The notes under the pieces were generated by a model. It saw nothing but the letters and a program-made list of their open reading frames with translations, was not told where the DNA came from and did no database searches. Below, piece by piece: positions 21,031 to 30,707 of a DNA stretch of 64,000 nt. Position 1 is the first letter of the stretch. Each line of letters opens with the position of its first letter. Both the position numbers and the translations under genes were made by a program. Source of the stretch: Rhizobium sp. 32-5/1 (lineage in GTDB: Bacteria > Pseudomonadota > Alphaproteobacteria > Rhizobiales > Rhizobiaceae); the NCBI RefSeq assembly GCF_029537235.1, contig NZ_CP120638.1, positions 992,001 to 1,056,000 of the forward strand, read 5' to 3'.

Positions 21031-22656
21031 TCAGGCCGCGGACCGGCGCCAAGTGTTCTTGCCGGCAGCCTTCGCCTCATAGAGCGCGGTATCGGCAGCG
21101 CTCATCAGTCCGTCGGGGTCAATGCCATTGCCCGGCGCAACAGCAATGCCGATGCTGGCGCTGATGTCGATCTGGCGGTCACCGATACTGAATGGCTGGC
21201 ACAGCGCCTGTATACAGCGCTGCGCCACATGCTCGGCAGCCTGGACCGAGGCATGCTGGAGAATGGCGAATTCATCACCGCCGAGCCGCGCCACCAGATC
21301 CCCCGTACGCAGGACGGCGCTCAATCGCTGCGCCACCTGCTTGAGCAAGTCATCGCCGGTCGCATGGCCGAACGTGTCGTTGACCGGCTTGAATCCATCC
21401 AGGTCGAGGTAAAGCACCGCGGTCTCCTGCCCGCTCAGCGTCGCCTGGCCCAGCGCCGTTTCCAGCGCCTGGCGGAACCGCATGCGGTTCGGCAGGCCGG
21501 TCAGCGGATCGTGATTGGCAAGATGCGTCGCATGCGCCTCGGCGTGGATCCGGTCGCTGACATCGGCAATCGTCAGAAGCAGGCGGCGATTCGAACCTTC
21601 GTTGAGGAAGCGGACATAGATGAGGACATGCCGCTCCTCGCCACCCGCCGTACGATGCCGCCAGACGGTGCGCGCTTCGCACTCAACATCAAGGCCCAGA
21701 AGCGTCTTGCCGAAACGCGCGCCCTCTTCACCGACATGCAAATCGGTCACCACCTTCGACAAAAGATCGGTGCGGCTGAAGCCATAAAGCGCGATTGCTG
21801 CTTCGTTGACGGCGAGGATGGCAAGCGTGCCGACCTCACAGAGCATCATCGGCATGGGATTGGCATCAAACAATTGCCGCATGGATTCTTCGCGGCGTTT
21901 CAGGTCGGTGATATCGATGCGCATGCCGATGGCGCCGCCATCGGGCGTGCGACGATCGTCATGGCGCACCCAGCGGCCGTCGCGCAGCATTTGTTCGTCC
22001 TGCGAAGAAAGCTGCGCATGTTTCTTCATCCGCTCTTCGATCCAGCTTTCCGGATCTTCGATCTGTTCCGGCATGTCGCCGCTGTCCAGGCTGATGCGCA
22101 GAATGTCGCGAAACGAAACCCCCGCCTGCAGATGCGGGGCAATTTCTGGATAGAGCGCGGCGTATTTCTCGTTCCAGAGCACATATCTATCTTCTGCATC
22201 GAAGACACAGGCGGCTTGGGGCAGCATGTCGATAATGAAGCCGAGCCGACGATGCGCGGCTTCCGCCTCGGCCAGGATCTGCTCATTCTGCCGCTCAAGC
22301 TCCACACGCATCGAATCCAGGGCCCGCTCATCGATCAGGTCACGGATCACGACCCCGGTGAGCACAGCACCCTCGCGTTCCCAACGCACCAACGAAAGCT
22401 CGACAGGAATGGCGCTGCCATCATGGCGCAGCAGGATCGTCTCGCGCCGGAACGATTTGGCCTGCGTTGCCGACAGCGCGTGCCATTGCGGAAGGAGACG
22501 CGACACCGGCGTGCGGGCCAGCGCCGGCCCGGCGCCGGCAATGGCGCAGACGGCCTCGTTGGCGAACAGGATGATGCCGCCGCCGTTGACACACAGGCAG
22601 GCGGACGGCACGGCTCCGAGAAACACCAGTGCATCTGCGCTTGTGAAGTCCGTCAA
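21031..22656 (-). CDS. PAS-domain diguanylate cyclase
   Basis: A 541-residue soluble signalling protein. It has three PAS-like segments (about residues 8-110, 140-250 and 255-370, the middle one ending in IGMRIDITDLKRR), then a GGDEF domain. GGDEF is intact at about residues 462-466, and an RxxD inhibitory site (RTGD) lies five residues before it, so active, product-inhibited c-di-GMP synthesis is expected. I choose TTG at 22656 because GGGGAAGG precedes it; longer frames upstream are not protein-like. It lies divergent to the caspase-fold gene. Confidence 0.85.
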   Translation of the reverse strand: MTDFTSADALVFLGAVPSACLCVNGGGIILFANEAVCAIAGAGPALARTPVSRLLPQWHALSATQAKSFRRETILLRHDGSAIPVELSLVRWEREGAVLTGVVIRDLIDERALDSMRVELERQNEQILAEAEAAHRRLGFIIDMLPQAACVFDAEDRYVLWNEKYAALYPEIAPHLQAGVSFRDILRISLDSGDMPEQIEDPESWIEERMKKHAQLSSQDEQMLRDGRWVRHDDRRTPDGGAIGMRIDITDLKRREESMRQLFDANPMPMMLCEVGTLAILAVNEAAIALYGFSRTDLLSKVVTDLHVGEEGARFGKTLLGLDVECEARTVWRHRTAGGEERHVLIYVRFLNEGSNRRLLLTIADVSDRIHAEAHATHLANHDPLTGLPNRMRFRQALETALGQATLSGQETAVLYLDLDGFKPVNDTFGHATGDDLLKQVAQRLSAVLRTGDLVARLGGDEFAILQHASVQAAEHVAQRCIQALCQPFSIGDRQIDISASIGIAVAPGNGIDPDGLMSAADTALYEAKAAGKNTWRRSAA

Positions 22657-22885
22657 TTCGCACCTTCCCCGCCCCGCAAACCCGCAGAACGATTGCGCAT
22701 CGTGCCCCAAGAACGAAAAGATTGTGTTACCGGGGCGAAGGAGCAAACAGAAGCACCACAAGGAACTGGAGTGGCGGCAAAGGGGCTTTGCGGCGGCGGA
22801 TCGGACAGGTAACATGAAGCATAGCTTATGAAGACGCGGGCCAGAATTTTTTGCGGCTACCGAGCGTTTCACAGGAGCGATCACA

Positions 22886-24730
22886 ATGGCCAGAGGTGAG
22901 GAAATGCCGAAATTTTTCCGTCTGCTGCTCTGGTTGATCTTCGCCACGGCTATCGCTCCACATGCAGACGCGGCCGGTGAGACAAAACGGCTCGCGCTGG
23001 TGATCGGCAATTCGACATATGAAGTTGCGGGTGGATTGCCGAACGCCGCGCGCGATGCGACCGCATTTGGCCGTTTCCTGTCGTCGCAGGGGTTCGAGGT
23101 CGATGTCGTAACCAACGCCAGCCGGCGCGAGATGGCGAGTGCCGTCTCGCGATTCTCCAAGACGATCGGGCCGCAGGATGTGGCGCTGCTCTATTTCGCC
23201 GGACATGGCATGCAGCTTCATGGGGAAAACTATCTCGTTGGTATCGATGCGCATCTTGACAGCGAACTGGATGTTTCGGCCGAGGCACTCGCGCTGAGCG
23301 ATGTTATCGGTTCCGTGGAAAAGAAGGCGAAGATTGCACTGTTCTTTCTCGACGCCTGCCGCAACAACCCGCTTGCCAACCGCCTGAACGAACAGGTCGA
23401 GGGTGTCACCCGCAGCCTGGCAACGAGGGGTTTAGCGCCGGTGAACACCGAAGCTGCAGGCACGATGGTGGCATTTGCCGCCGCGCCCGGCCAGGTCGCG
23501 GCGGATGGCAGCGGCGATAACTCACCCTTTACGACAGCACTCATCGACAATCTCGCCGGTCCCGGGCTGGAAATTGGCACCGCGTTCAAACGCGTCATCC
23601 GCGATGTGCGCAGCACGACTGCCGGCAAACAATCGCCGCAGATCCTGTCGTCGCTGGCTCTGGAATTCTATTTCAACGCCAGCCTGCCCGCAGAGGCAAA
23701 ATCCATTCCGAGCGAGACGATCGAGACGCCGGTGCAACCCACCACCAGCACTGATGCGGCCGCAGTAGAAGTGGACTTCCGCAAGGCGCTTCGCATCAAT
23801 ACGGCGCGCATCTGGACCTTTTTCCTGGCCAAACACAAGACCGGCGAACAGGCGTCGATGGCACGCCAGTTTCTGTCTCAGATGCAGCAGACAACGACGA
23901 CGACAAAATCGCTGACACCGGAGCAGCGGGAAAATCTTCTCACGCAGAACAATGGCAAGCGCCGCGAAATTCAGCTTGCCCTGGCGAGCAAAGGTTTCGA
24001 CCCCGGCACCGCCGATGGCGCGTTCGGGCAGAAGACGCGCAACGCGCTGTCCAGCTATCAGCTATCCATCGGTATCGCGCCGACGGGATATGTCACCGAC
24101 ATTACCGCGGAAAAGCTCGGCCTGAAGCTTCCGCAAGCACAAGGAGAAGACGGGCTCTATTCCTCTTCCATTGCCCGGATATACAAGCCGGAGGATTTCG
24201 AGGGACTCGAAACGGATCCCCACATTCTCAAAGCAGCCGCCTGTGCGCCATTCTTCGCCAAAATCTACGGCCGTTTCCAGAACCACGTCTATGTTCTGCT
24301 CAAGGGCAGCATTATCACGCGGAACTCTGCATCCCTGATGGCCAAGAAATGCGGCGGCTATCTCGCGGCTATTGGCTCGGCTGCCGAGAACAAGTTCATC
24401 GCATCGCTGATGAACGGCGATCAGAACCTGTTTTCGCTCTACTACGACAAAAAATACGGCGTTACGGCAAAGATGGGGGCTTGGATCGGACTGGTGCAGC
24501 TTCCTGCATCGAAGGAACCGAAAGGTGGATGGGCATGGGAGAACGGGGAACCGCTAACCTATACGAACTGGGATTCGGGCAAGCCGAACGAAGGCAAAAC
24601 CGGCGATAATTTCGGGATGTTCTTCGCCGAATTCAGCGGCAAGCGGGATGCCAGAACCCTCGACGTGCAGGGCTGGGACGACATGGGTCCCAGTGACAGG
24701 ACAGCCTCGTTCGTCGTGGAGATCGAATAA
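22886..24730 (+). CDS. Secreted caspase-fold (peptidase C14) protein with peptidoglycan-binding and C-type-lectin-like domains
   Basis: A 614-residue exported protein. The signal sequence ends near AAG at residues 29-31. The caspase p20-like domain spans about 33-270, with catalytic His107 (YFAGHGMQ) and Cys158 (FLDACRNNP). A linker rich in Thr/Pro follows. Residues about 355-415 are a PG_binding_1 repeat (EIQLALASKGFDPGTADGAF). Residues about 450-614 resemble a C-type lectin fold (WIGLVQ, GGWAWENGEPLTYTNW, GQPNE-like GKPNEGKTGDN, ending ASFVVEIE). Caspase-PGB pairs are known in rhizobia; the lectin-like tail is unusual. A cell-surface role is inferred. Confidence 0.85.
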   Translation: MARGEEMPKFFRLLLWLIFATAIAPHADAAGETKRLALVIGNSTYEVAGGLPNAARDATAFGRFLSSQGFEVDVVTNASRREMASAVSRFSKTIGPQDVALLYFAGHGMQLHGENYLVGIDAHLDSELDVSAEALALSDVIGSVEKKAKIALFFLDACRNNPLANRLNEQVEGVTRSLATRGLAPVNTEAAGTMVAFAAAPGQVAADGSGDNSPFTTALIDNLAGPGLEIGTAFKRVIRDVRSTTAGKQSPQILSSLALEFYFNASLPAEAKSIPSETIETPVQPTTSTDAAAVEVDFRKALRINTARIWTFFLAKHKTGEQASMARQFLSQMQQTTTTTKSLTPEQRENLLTQNNGKRREIQLALASKGFDPGTADGAFGQKTRNALSSYQLSIGIAPTGYVTDITAEKLGLKLPQAQGEDGLYSSSIARIYKPEDFEGLETDPHILKAAACAPFFAKIYGRFQNHVYVLLKGSIITRNSASLMAKKCGGYLAAIGSAAENKFIASLMNGDQNLFSLYYDKKYGVTAKMGAWIGLVQLPASKEPKGGWAWENGEPLTYTNWDSGKPNEGKTGDNFGMFFAEFSGKRDARTLDVQGWDDMGPSDRTASFVVEIE

Positions 24731-24855
24731 GGTGGCAAGAGCGAGACCTTGCAGCGAAAATACGTCAGTAGAATTTGGTGGCACAAGCGCCGCTTGGCCG
24801 TTCTCGCGGTTGTGAGGCTGATTGCGCCCCTGCTACGCCCCGCTTCGTCTTGTCT

Positions 24856-25257
24856 CTACACCGTCTCCAGAAACGGGTTCCTGATGGTCACCCGACCGAA
24901 GGCGCGGCCGTGCTGCATGTCTTCGCTGAACAGCGTGTCGCAGCCAGCTTCGATGGCGGCTGCGACGATGAGGGCATCGTAGATGGTGAGGCCATGATCG
25001 CGGGCGAGCGGCAGGGCGGCGGCGTGAAATTGGGCGGTGAGTGGGACGATATCGTCAAGCGCAATATGAAAGTGCTTGAGTGCCAACTCGATCGTGTTCC
25101 AATCATGCCGCAGTTTCCGGCGCACGACGTGCACGAACTCGTTTAATACCTGAACGCTGACAATGCCGCCCTGTCGCAGACAGGCGGCGGCAGGTATCTT
25201 TTTCGGATCATCCGATACGAGGTAGACGAGAACATTCGTGTCAAAGAACGCCTTCAC
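24856..25257 (-). CDS. vapC: PIN-domain toxin, VapC family
   Basis: A 133-residue ribonuclease of the PIN fold. Acidic metal ligands are visible: FFDTNVLVY (Asp6), NEFVHVVRR (Glu), YDALIVAAA (Asp) and FSEDMQHG (Asp). VapC toxins cleave tRNA or rRNA. It overlaps the VapB gene upstream by four bases (ATGA), the classic coupled antitoxin-toxin order. The operon lies between the caspase-fold gene and smc and is intact. Confidence 0.85.
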   Translation of the reverse strand: MKAFFDTNVLVYLVSDDPKKIPAAACLRQGGIVSVQVLNEFVHVVRRKLRHDWNTIELALKHFHIALDDIVPLTAQFHAAALPLARDHGLTIYDALIVAAAIEAGCDTLFSEDMQHGRAFGRVTIRNPFLETV

Positions 25258-25484
25258 CGTTCATTGGCCTCTTCCCTGTCGAATTTATAGTCGGGAGGAA
25301 GCGGCAGATTGAGAGACGCAAGCGCGGCCAAGGCTGCCTCGCGACGATCATCCTTTTTAATGATCAGCGTCTTCCCGGCACCGTTCACAAGATCGATCTC
25401 GTCGCCCTCGACCAGACCCATCTGCTCGACAAGCTTCTTGGGCAGTCGTACGGCCAGGCTGTTGCCCCATTTCGAGACTTGCAT
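25254..25484 (-). CDS. vapB: AbrB/SpoVT-type antitoxin, VapB family
   Basis: A 76-residue swapped-hairpin DNA-binding protein: SKWGNSLAVRLPKKLVEQMG then GDEIDLVN, the AbrB signature. The C-terminal tail (PLPPDYKFDREEANER) would wrap the toxin. It should neutralise the VapC encoded next to it and repress its own promoter, which by position lies in the AT-rich 25485-25549. Confidence 0.85.
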   Translation of the reverse strand: MQVSKWGNSLAVRLPKKLVEQMGLVEGDEIDLVNGAGKTLIIKKDDRREAALAALASLNLPLPPDYKFDREEANER

Positions 25485-25549
25485 ACAAACCTCCGTGATC
25501 TACTTTCGACGATTGTATATCATATATGCTTGATACCGACAATCGATCC

Positions 25550-28500
25550 TCAGACTGCCTCACGCAGTTGCTCAGCCGTCTGCAGATCCACAGAGACCAA
25601 TTGGCTGACCCCCTGCTCTGCCATGGTCACGCCGAAGAGGCGGTTCATGCGGGCCATGGTGATGGGGTTGTGGGTGATGATGACGAAGCGGGTTTCGGTC
25701 GAGGCCGCCATTTCGTCCATCAGGTTGCAGTAGCGCTCGACATTGTGGTCGTCAAGTGGCGCATCGACCTCGTCGAGCACGCAGATCGGCGCCGGATTGG
25801 TGAGGAAGACGGCAAAGATCAGCGCCATGGCCGTCAACGCCTGCTCGCCGCCGGACAAGAGCGTCATTGTCTGGGGCTTCTTGCCGGGCGGGCGGGCGAG
25901 GATTTCAAGGCCGGCATCGAGCGGATCGTCGCTTTCGATCAGCTGCAATTCGGCCGTGCCGCCGCCGAAGAGATGGGTAAACAGCCGCTGGAACTGGACG
26001 TTGACGATGTCGAAGGCGGCCAGCAGCCGCTCGCGACCCTCGCGGTTGAGGCTCTGGATGGCCGCACGCAGCTTGCGGATTGCGTCGATGACATCCTCGC
26101 GCTCCTTGATCAGGGCAGCGAGCTTGTCAGACAGTTCCTTCTGCTCTTCTTCCGCGCGCAAATTGACGGCACCGAGCCGCTCCCGCTCGATCTTCAGCCG
26201 TTCCAGTTCGCGTTCGATGGCGCGCATCTCCGGCAGGTCCTGATCGACGGCAAGGCCGGTCAGGCGCAGGACCTCGGGCGGTGCGCAGTTCAGCGTCTGG
26301 CGGATCGCGCCCTCGGTCTCGACGCGTTTTTCGCGGGCGGACACCAGCCGCTCCTCGGCGCGGCCACGTTTTCCCGGACCTCGGCCAGCTGCGACAGGGC
26401 CGTTGCGGCATTGCGGTCGGCGTCGCGCTGACGGCTTTCCGCCTCCGCCAACCGGTCGGCGGCAGCGCGGCGTGCGGTCTCCATATTGGTCAGTTCACTC
26501 ATCAAGGCGCGGCGCTTTTCGTCAAATTCATCCGGCGCGTCCATCAGCGCCTCCACCTCGTCGCGGGCTTCCGCCTCGCGGTCGCGCAGCGTGGCGATGT
26601 GTTCTCCGGCGCTCGCCGCGCGGGCGTTCCAGGTCTGGCGCTCAGCGGCAATCGCGGTCAGCCGGCGCTGCCGCGCCTCGTTTTCGCGGGCAAGACCATC
26701 ATGGGCGGCACGCGCCTCGGCGACAGTGGCGCGATCCTGCGCCACCTCGAGAGCCGCATGTCTGAGGCGCATTTCGAGATCGGCCAGATCCGGCGCATCC
26801 TCCAGCGCCTCGCGCGCGCCTTCCATTTGCTCGCCCAGTTCCTCAAGCTGCAGCTCCATCTGGCTGCGGGTCTCCGCCAGAACGGCGCGACGACGCACCA
26901 GATCGCCGGAGGCGCGCTCGGCAGCCGCCAGCGCATCGCGGGCTTCCGCCACCTTGCGGGCCATCAGCCGCTGCGCATCGCGGGCGTGGCGCAGGCGCTC
27001 ATCCTGGCTACGAATGGCGGCCGTTGCCTTGGCAAGCTCAGCCTCGCGCCGGTCGAGTTCCGCCTGCGCATCCTCGACCTGGACATCAAGTTCCGCGAGG
27101 CGGTTCCTCTGGGCCAGCCGCAGGGCTGCGGCGCTCGGTGCATCGGCACCGGTGACATGGCCGTCCCAGCGCCAGACCGCGCCATCGCGCGTCACCAGCC
27201 TCTGGCCGGTCCGCAACTGCGGCATCAGGGTTTCGGCTGCAGCATCATCGGCAACGATGCCGATCTGGCGCAGCGCGCGGGAAAGCTCCGGCGGCGCACG
27301 GACATAATCGGCAAGCGGGGTCGCTCCTGCCGGCAGGACGGCATCGTCCGCCTCTCCCGGCATGCGCCAATGGGCGGGCGCCGAAGGATCAAGCGGTGAA
27401 TCGAGATCGTCGCCAAGGGCGGCGCCCAAGGCCGTCTCGAAACCACGATCGACCTTGATGTCATCGACCACCGGCGGCGAGGCGCCCTGCACCGTTGAGG
27501 CATCGAGCATGCGGCGGATGGTTCGGGCCTCGGTCTCGATACCGTTCAGCTGCGCGCGGGCGGCATCGACCGGCGGGCGGGCGGCGGATTCCGTCCGGCG
27601 AGCAGCGGCAAGCGCTTCCTCGACGGACATGATCGCGGCGTCGGCGTCCTCGAGCGCGGCCTCGGCAGACTCGACCTCTTCGCGTTTTGCCTCCGGATCC
27701 GGCAGCACGGCAATCTGCCGGTCGAGCTCTTCCAGGTCGCGGCTCTGGTCGCCCAATTGCCTGACAAGCCGGCCCTGCCGCTCGGTGAGATCGCGGATGG
27801 TTTTTCCAGCTGGTTGCGCGTCGCCTGCACCTCTGCGCGCTCCGCCGTCAAAAGGTTCGACTGGCGCTCGCTTTCGGCCAGTTTCTCGCTGACATCGCCC
27901 AGCCGCTCCTGCGCTTCCACGGCCCGGTCGTCGGCTTCGGCCAGCGTCTCCAAAAGCGCGGCCTCTTCCTCATCGAGACGGGCGAGAATGCCGGCATTGT
28001 CGGCAATCATGCGCTCCTCGCGCAGGATGTCCTCAGCCAATTGCGAAAGCCGGCGCTGCAACTCGTCGCGACGGCGCAGCGTCCGGCCGGCATCTTCCTC
28101 AAGCTGCGCCTTGGCGATCTGCAGGCGCTGCAGGCCAGCCGCAACGCGGGCCTCGTCCTCGCGCAGTTCCGGCAGCTTGAGGCTGGCAATGGCCTGCGCC
28201 TTGGCCGCCTCCATCTGCTCCTGGGCTTTCTCGGCAACCAGCGAAGTGATCTGATTTAGCTGGCTGTCGGCCTCGCCTTCCGCCTGCTTGGCCTGGACCC
28301 AGCGGATATGCAGCAGCATCGCCTCGTGCCGGCGGATATCGGCCGATAGCATCTTGAAGCGATTGGCCTGGCGCGCCTGGCGCTTCAGGCTCTCGATCTG
28401 GCTTTCAAGCTGCGAGGTAACATCATCCAGCCGCTCGAGATTGGTCTCGGCGCCCTTCAGCCGCAATTCGGCTTCATGACGACGCGAATGCAGGCCGGAA

Positions 28501-29009
28501 ATGCCGGCCGCTTCTTCGAGCAACTGCCGGCGGGCCTGCGGTTTTGCCGCAATCAGCTCGCCGATCCGGCCCTGGCCGACCATGGACGGCGAGCGCGCCC
28601 CGGTCGAGGCATCGGCAAACAGAAGCTGCACATCCTTGGCCCGGGCTTCCTTGCCGTTGATGCGATAGACCGAGCCGTTTTCCCGCTCGATCCGCCGCGT
28701 CACCTGGATTTCATCGCTGTCGTTGAAGGCGGCAGGCGCGGTGCGATCGGAATTGTCGAGATAAAGGCCAACTTCGGCGGTGTTTCGCGCCGGGCGATTG
28801 CCGGATCCGGAAAAGATCACGTCGTCCATGCCGGACGCCCGCATGTTCTTGTAGGAATTCTCCCCCATCACCCAGCGCAGCGCCTCGACAAGGTTCGACT
28901 TGCCGCACCCATTCGGCCCGACAACGCCGGTCAGGCCGCGCTCGATCACAAATTCGGTGGGCTCGACGAAGGATTTGAAGCCGAGAAGACGGAGACGGTT
29001 GAATTTCAT
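25550..29009 (-). CDS. smc: Chromosome segregation ATPase SMC, frameshifted at two places
   Basis: SMC condenses and segregates the chromosome with ScpA/ScpB. Walker [10 protein letters not shown] lies at about residues 32-40, followed by long coiled coils, a hinge near residues 500-640, and the C-terminal ABC signature [11 protein letters not shown] with Walker [14 protein letters not shown]. Breaks lie in TTTTT at 27801-27805 and in the GG near 26361-26366; each needs one extra base (restoring [12 protein letters not shown] and ENVARAEERLV). The repaired protein has 1153 residues, normal for rhizobia. An smc this conserved is unlikely to be truly broken. Its ribosome site lies inside a hairpin. 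Confidence 0.95.
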
Positions 29010-29017
29010 GCGGCCAC

Positions 29018-29035
29018 CCTCCCCTCAAGGGGAGG
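29018..29035 (-). promoter_or_regulatory. Hairpin sequestering the smc Shine-Dalgarno sequence
   Basis: On the minus strand CCTCCCC, loop TTGA and GGGGAGG form a perfect 7-bp GC-rich stem. The 3' arm GGGGAGG is the smc ribosome-binding site, ending nine bases before the ATG at 29009. In the folded mRNA the site would be hidden. A regulatory role is inference. Confidence 0.55.
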
Positions 29036-29040
29036 TAATA

Positions 29041-29066
29041 AAAAACGGGCGCACTAAGGCGCCCGT
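29041..29066 (-). terminator. Intrinsic terminator downstream of the DsbA-like gene
   Basis: Minus-strand ACGGGCGC, loop CTTAGT, GCGCCCGT gives an 8-bp perfect stem followed by a run of T (TTTTTT then ATT). It lies 27 bp after the stop of the DsbA-like gene and just before smc, so smc must be transcribed by readthrough or from a promoter close to its start. Confidence 0.85.
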
Positions 29067-29092
29067 CGATTGTCCGGAGGGGACGCGAAGGA

Positions 29093-29992
29093 TCAGAGCA
29101 TCGTGTCGATAAGGGCCGACATGGTGTCAACCGACATGTCTCCAGAATATTTCTTGCCATTGACGAAGAAGGTCGGGGTCGAGGCGACACCGTAATCCTT
29201 GGCGCCCTTCTGCATCGTGGCATTCACATCATCCAGAAGCTTCTGGTTCGTCAAGCAGCTCTCGAAGCTCTCCTGTGTAAAACCGGCGAGTTTCGACATC
29301 TGCAGCAAAGCTTCGCGACCATTGGGGGCGGCAGCCCACTGTTCCTGCTGTTTCATCAGCATCGAAACCATCGGGAAATACTGGCCTTCCGGAGCGCAGC
29401 GCGCCAGCATGAAGGCGGCAGCAGCCCGTGGATCGAACGGGAATTCGCGCACGACGAAACGCACCTTGCCGCTATCGACATATTTCGTCTTGATGGCATC
29501 GAAGGTGTTGTTGTGGAAGGCCGCGCAATGCGGGCAGGTCATCGACATATATTCGACGATCGTAACTGGCGCATTGGCCTCGCCGATTGCCATTTCCGGC
29601 AGCGGGCCGGGTGCCATCAGCGCCGCGACATCAACCTCGCCTTCGGATACGGGAAGCTCAACCTTGCCGGCCGGTGCGGCGGCCTGGGCCATCTGGGTCT
29701 GGCCGGCTTCTGCCGTTGCCGGTGTCGTCGTGCTTGCAGTCGAGGCTGTGGTTACCGCATCGACCGGCTTGGTGTCGGCCTGCGTGGCCGCCATCATCGA
29801 GCCGCCGGTGTTGACGACGGTCTTCGTCGCAGTGTCGGTGGTTTCCATCGCCGGCGTGGTGGATGTGGAAGCGGCTTCCTTATTTTCATCGCTGCAGGCA
29901 GACAGCGTCACGGCGAGCGCTGCCAGTGCAACACCGCCCAGAAGGCGCTTGCCCAGAGAAGTCTTAAAAGGGCTCATTTCGGAAAGGGACAT
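29093..29992 (-). CDS. DsbA-family thioredoxin-fold lipoprotein
   Basis: A 299-residue exported protein. Its signal region ends in a lipobox-like LSACS, so it is probably membrane-anchored through Cys. A low-complexity Thr/Ala linker (about residues 37-110) leads to a DsbA-like domain with the redox motif CPHC (in MTCPHCAAFHNN) and the cis-proline STPTFFVNG. It should oxidise or shuffle disulfides in periplasmic proteins. ATG 29992 follows CAGGTGATTCC; ATG 29977 is an alternative. It shares its direction with the DciA-like gene upstream. Confidence 0.85.
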   Translation of the reverse strand: MSLSEMSPFKTSLGKRLLGGVALAALAVTLSACSDENKEAASTSTTPAMETTDTATKTVVNTGGSMMAATQADTKPVDAVTTASTASTTTPATAEAGQTQMAQAAAPAGKVELPVSEGEVDVAALMAPGPLPEMAIGEANAPVTIVEYMSMTCPHCAAFHNNTFDAIKTKYVDSGKVRFVVREFPFDPRAAAAFMLARCAPEGQYFPMVSMLMKQQEQWAAAPNGREALLQMSKLAGFTQESFESCLTNQKLLDDVNATMQKGAKDYGVASTPTFFVNGKKYSGDMSVDTMSALIDTML

Positions 29993-30115
29993 GGAATCAC
30001 CTGGGTCAAGGGCTGAAATGGAGGTATTGCAAATCCGATAACTTGCCTTATCGGCGGTCACAAGCGTTACTCGCTGGGAAGAGGTCAAACAATTGTGACC
30101 ACTTGATGATCGCGG

Positions 30116-30691
30116 TCATTTTTTACCCTGCGACATCACCGCCGTGCCGAGCCGGGTGAGCGCCGCCTTCAGCGCGTCGCTTTCGATGCCGCCGATCATG
30201 GCGTCGAGCTTGCGAGCGGGTTCGCCGGTCAGCGGCCTTGGCTTGAAGTTGGGCTTGCGGGGTGCTGACACCGGCTTCTGTACGATGCGGATCTGGTTGA
30301 TCGCCGGGAAACCGAAGAAGCCGTTGATCCGCTGGATAAGCTCGCCCTGCGCATGGGTCAGGAACAGCGCGCGCGCGCCTTCGCAGGCAATCGTCAGCAC
30401 GCCCGGCAGATAGCCGCCGTCCTGCCCGCTTTCGGACGCCCTGCGCTGCCAGGCGATCTTTTCCGGCCGGGTGCAATCGGCAAAGTCCTCGCCGGCGATC
30501 TCATCCCAGGAACCAAGCAAAAGCGTGTTGATGCCGGCGCGCTTGGCGAGCAGCGGATCGATCAGGCCGTTGGCGACTTCGCTGATCTGGACGACGCCCC
30601 TGCACGTATAGGGTTGCTTCAAGAGAAGGACTTCCGGTTTTGTTTTAAAGCCTTGAAGGAAGGCGAACACTTCGCCAAGTATAGGATACAA
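30116..30691 (-). CDS. DciA-like protein (DUF721)
   Basis: A protein of up to 191 residues with the DUF721 fold (LAKRAGINTLLLGSWDEIAGEDFADCTRPEKIAW, then LTIACEGARALFLTH and INGFFGFPAINQIRIVQ). DciA proteins load the replicative helicase in bacteria that lack DnaC. The exact start is uncertain: TTG 30691, or an internal TTG before KQPYTCRGVVQISEV. It diverges from mutY with only 16 bp between the starts of the longest reading frames. Confidence 0.8.
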   Translation of the reverse strand: MYPILGEVFAFLQGFKTKPEVLLLKQPYTCRGVVQISEVANGLIDPLLAKRAGINTLLLGSWDEIAGEDFADCTRPEKIAWQRRASESGQDGGYLPGVLTIACEGARALFLTHAQGELIQRINGFFGFPAINQIRIVQKPVSAPRKPNFKPRPLTGEPARKLDAMIGGIESDALKAALTRLGTAVMSQGKK

Positions 30692-30707
30692 ACCAACCTT
30701 CCGGCAA

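Noticed and set aside
27795-27810. Programmed frameshifting in smc at the A/T run
   Set aside because: The same type of break occurs in many unrelated genes of the window and there is no slippery heptamer with a downstream pseudoknot; sequence error is simpler.
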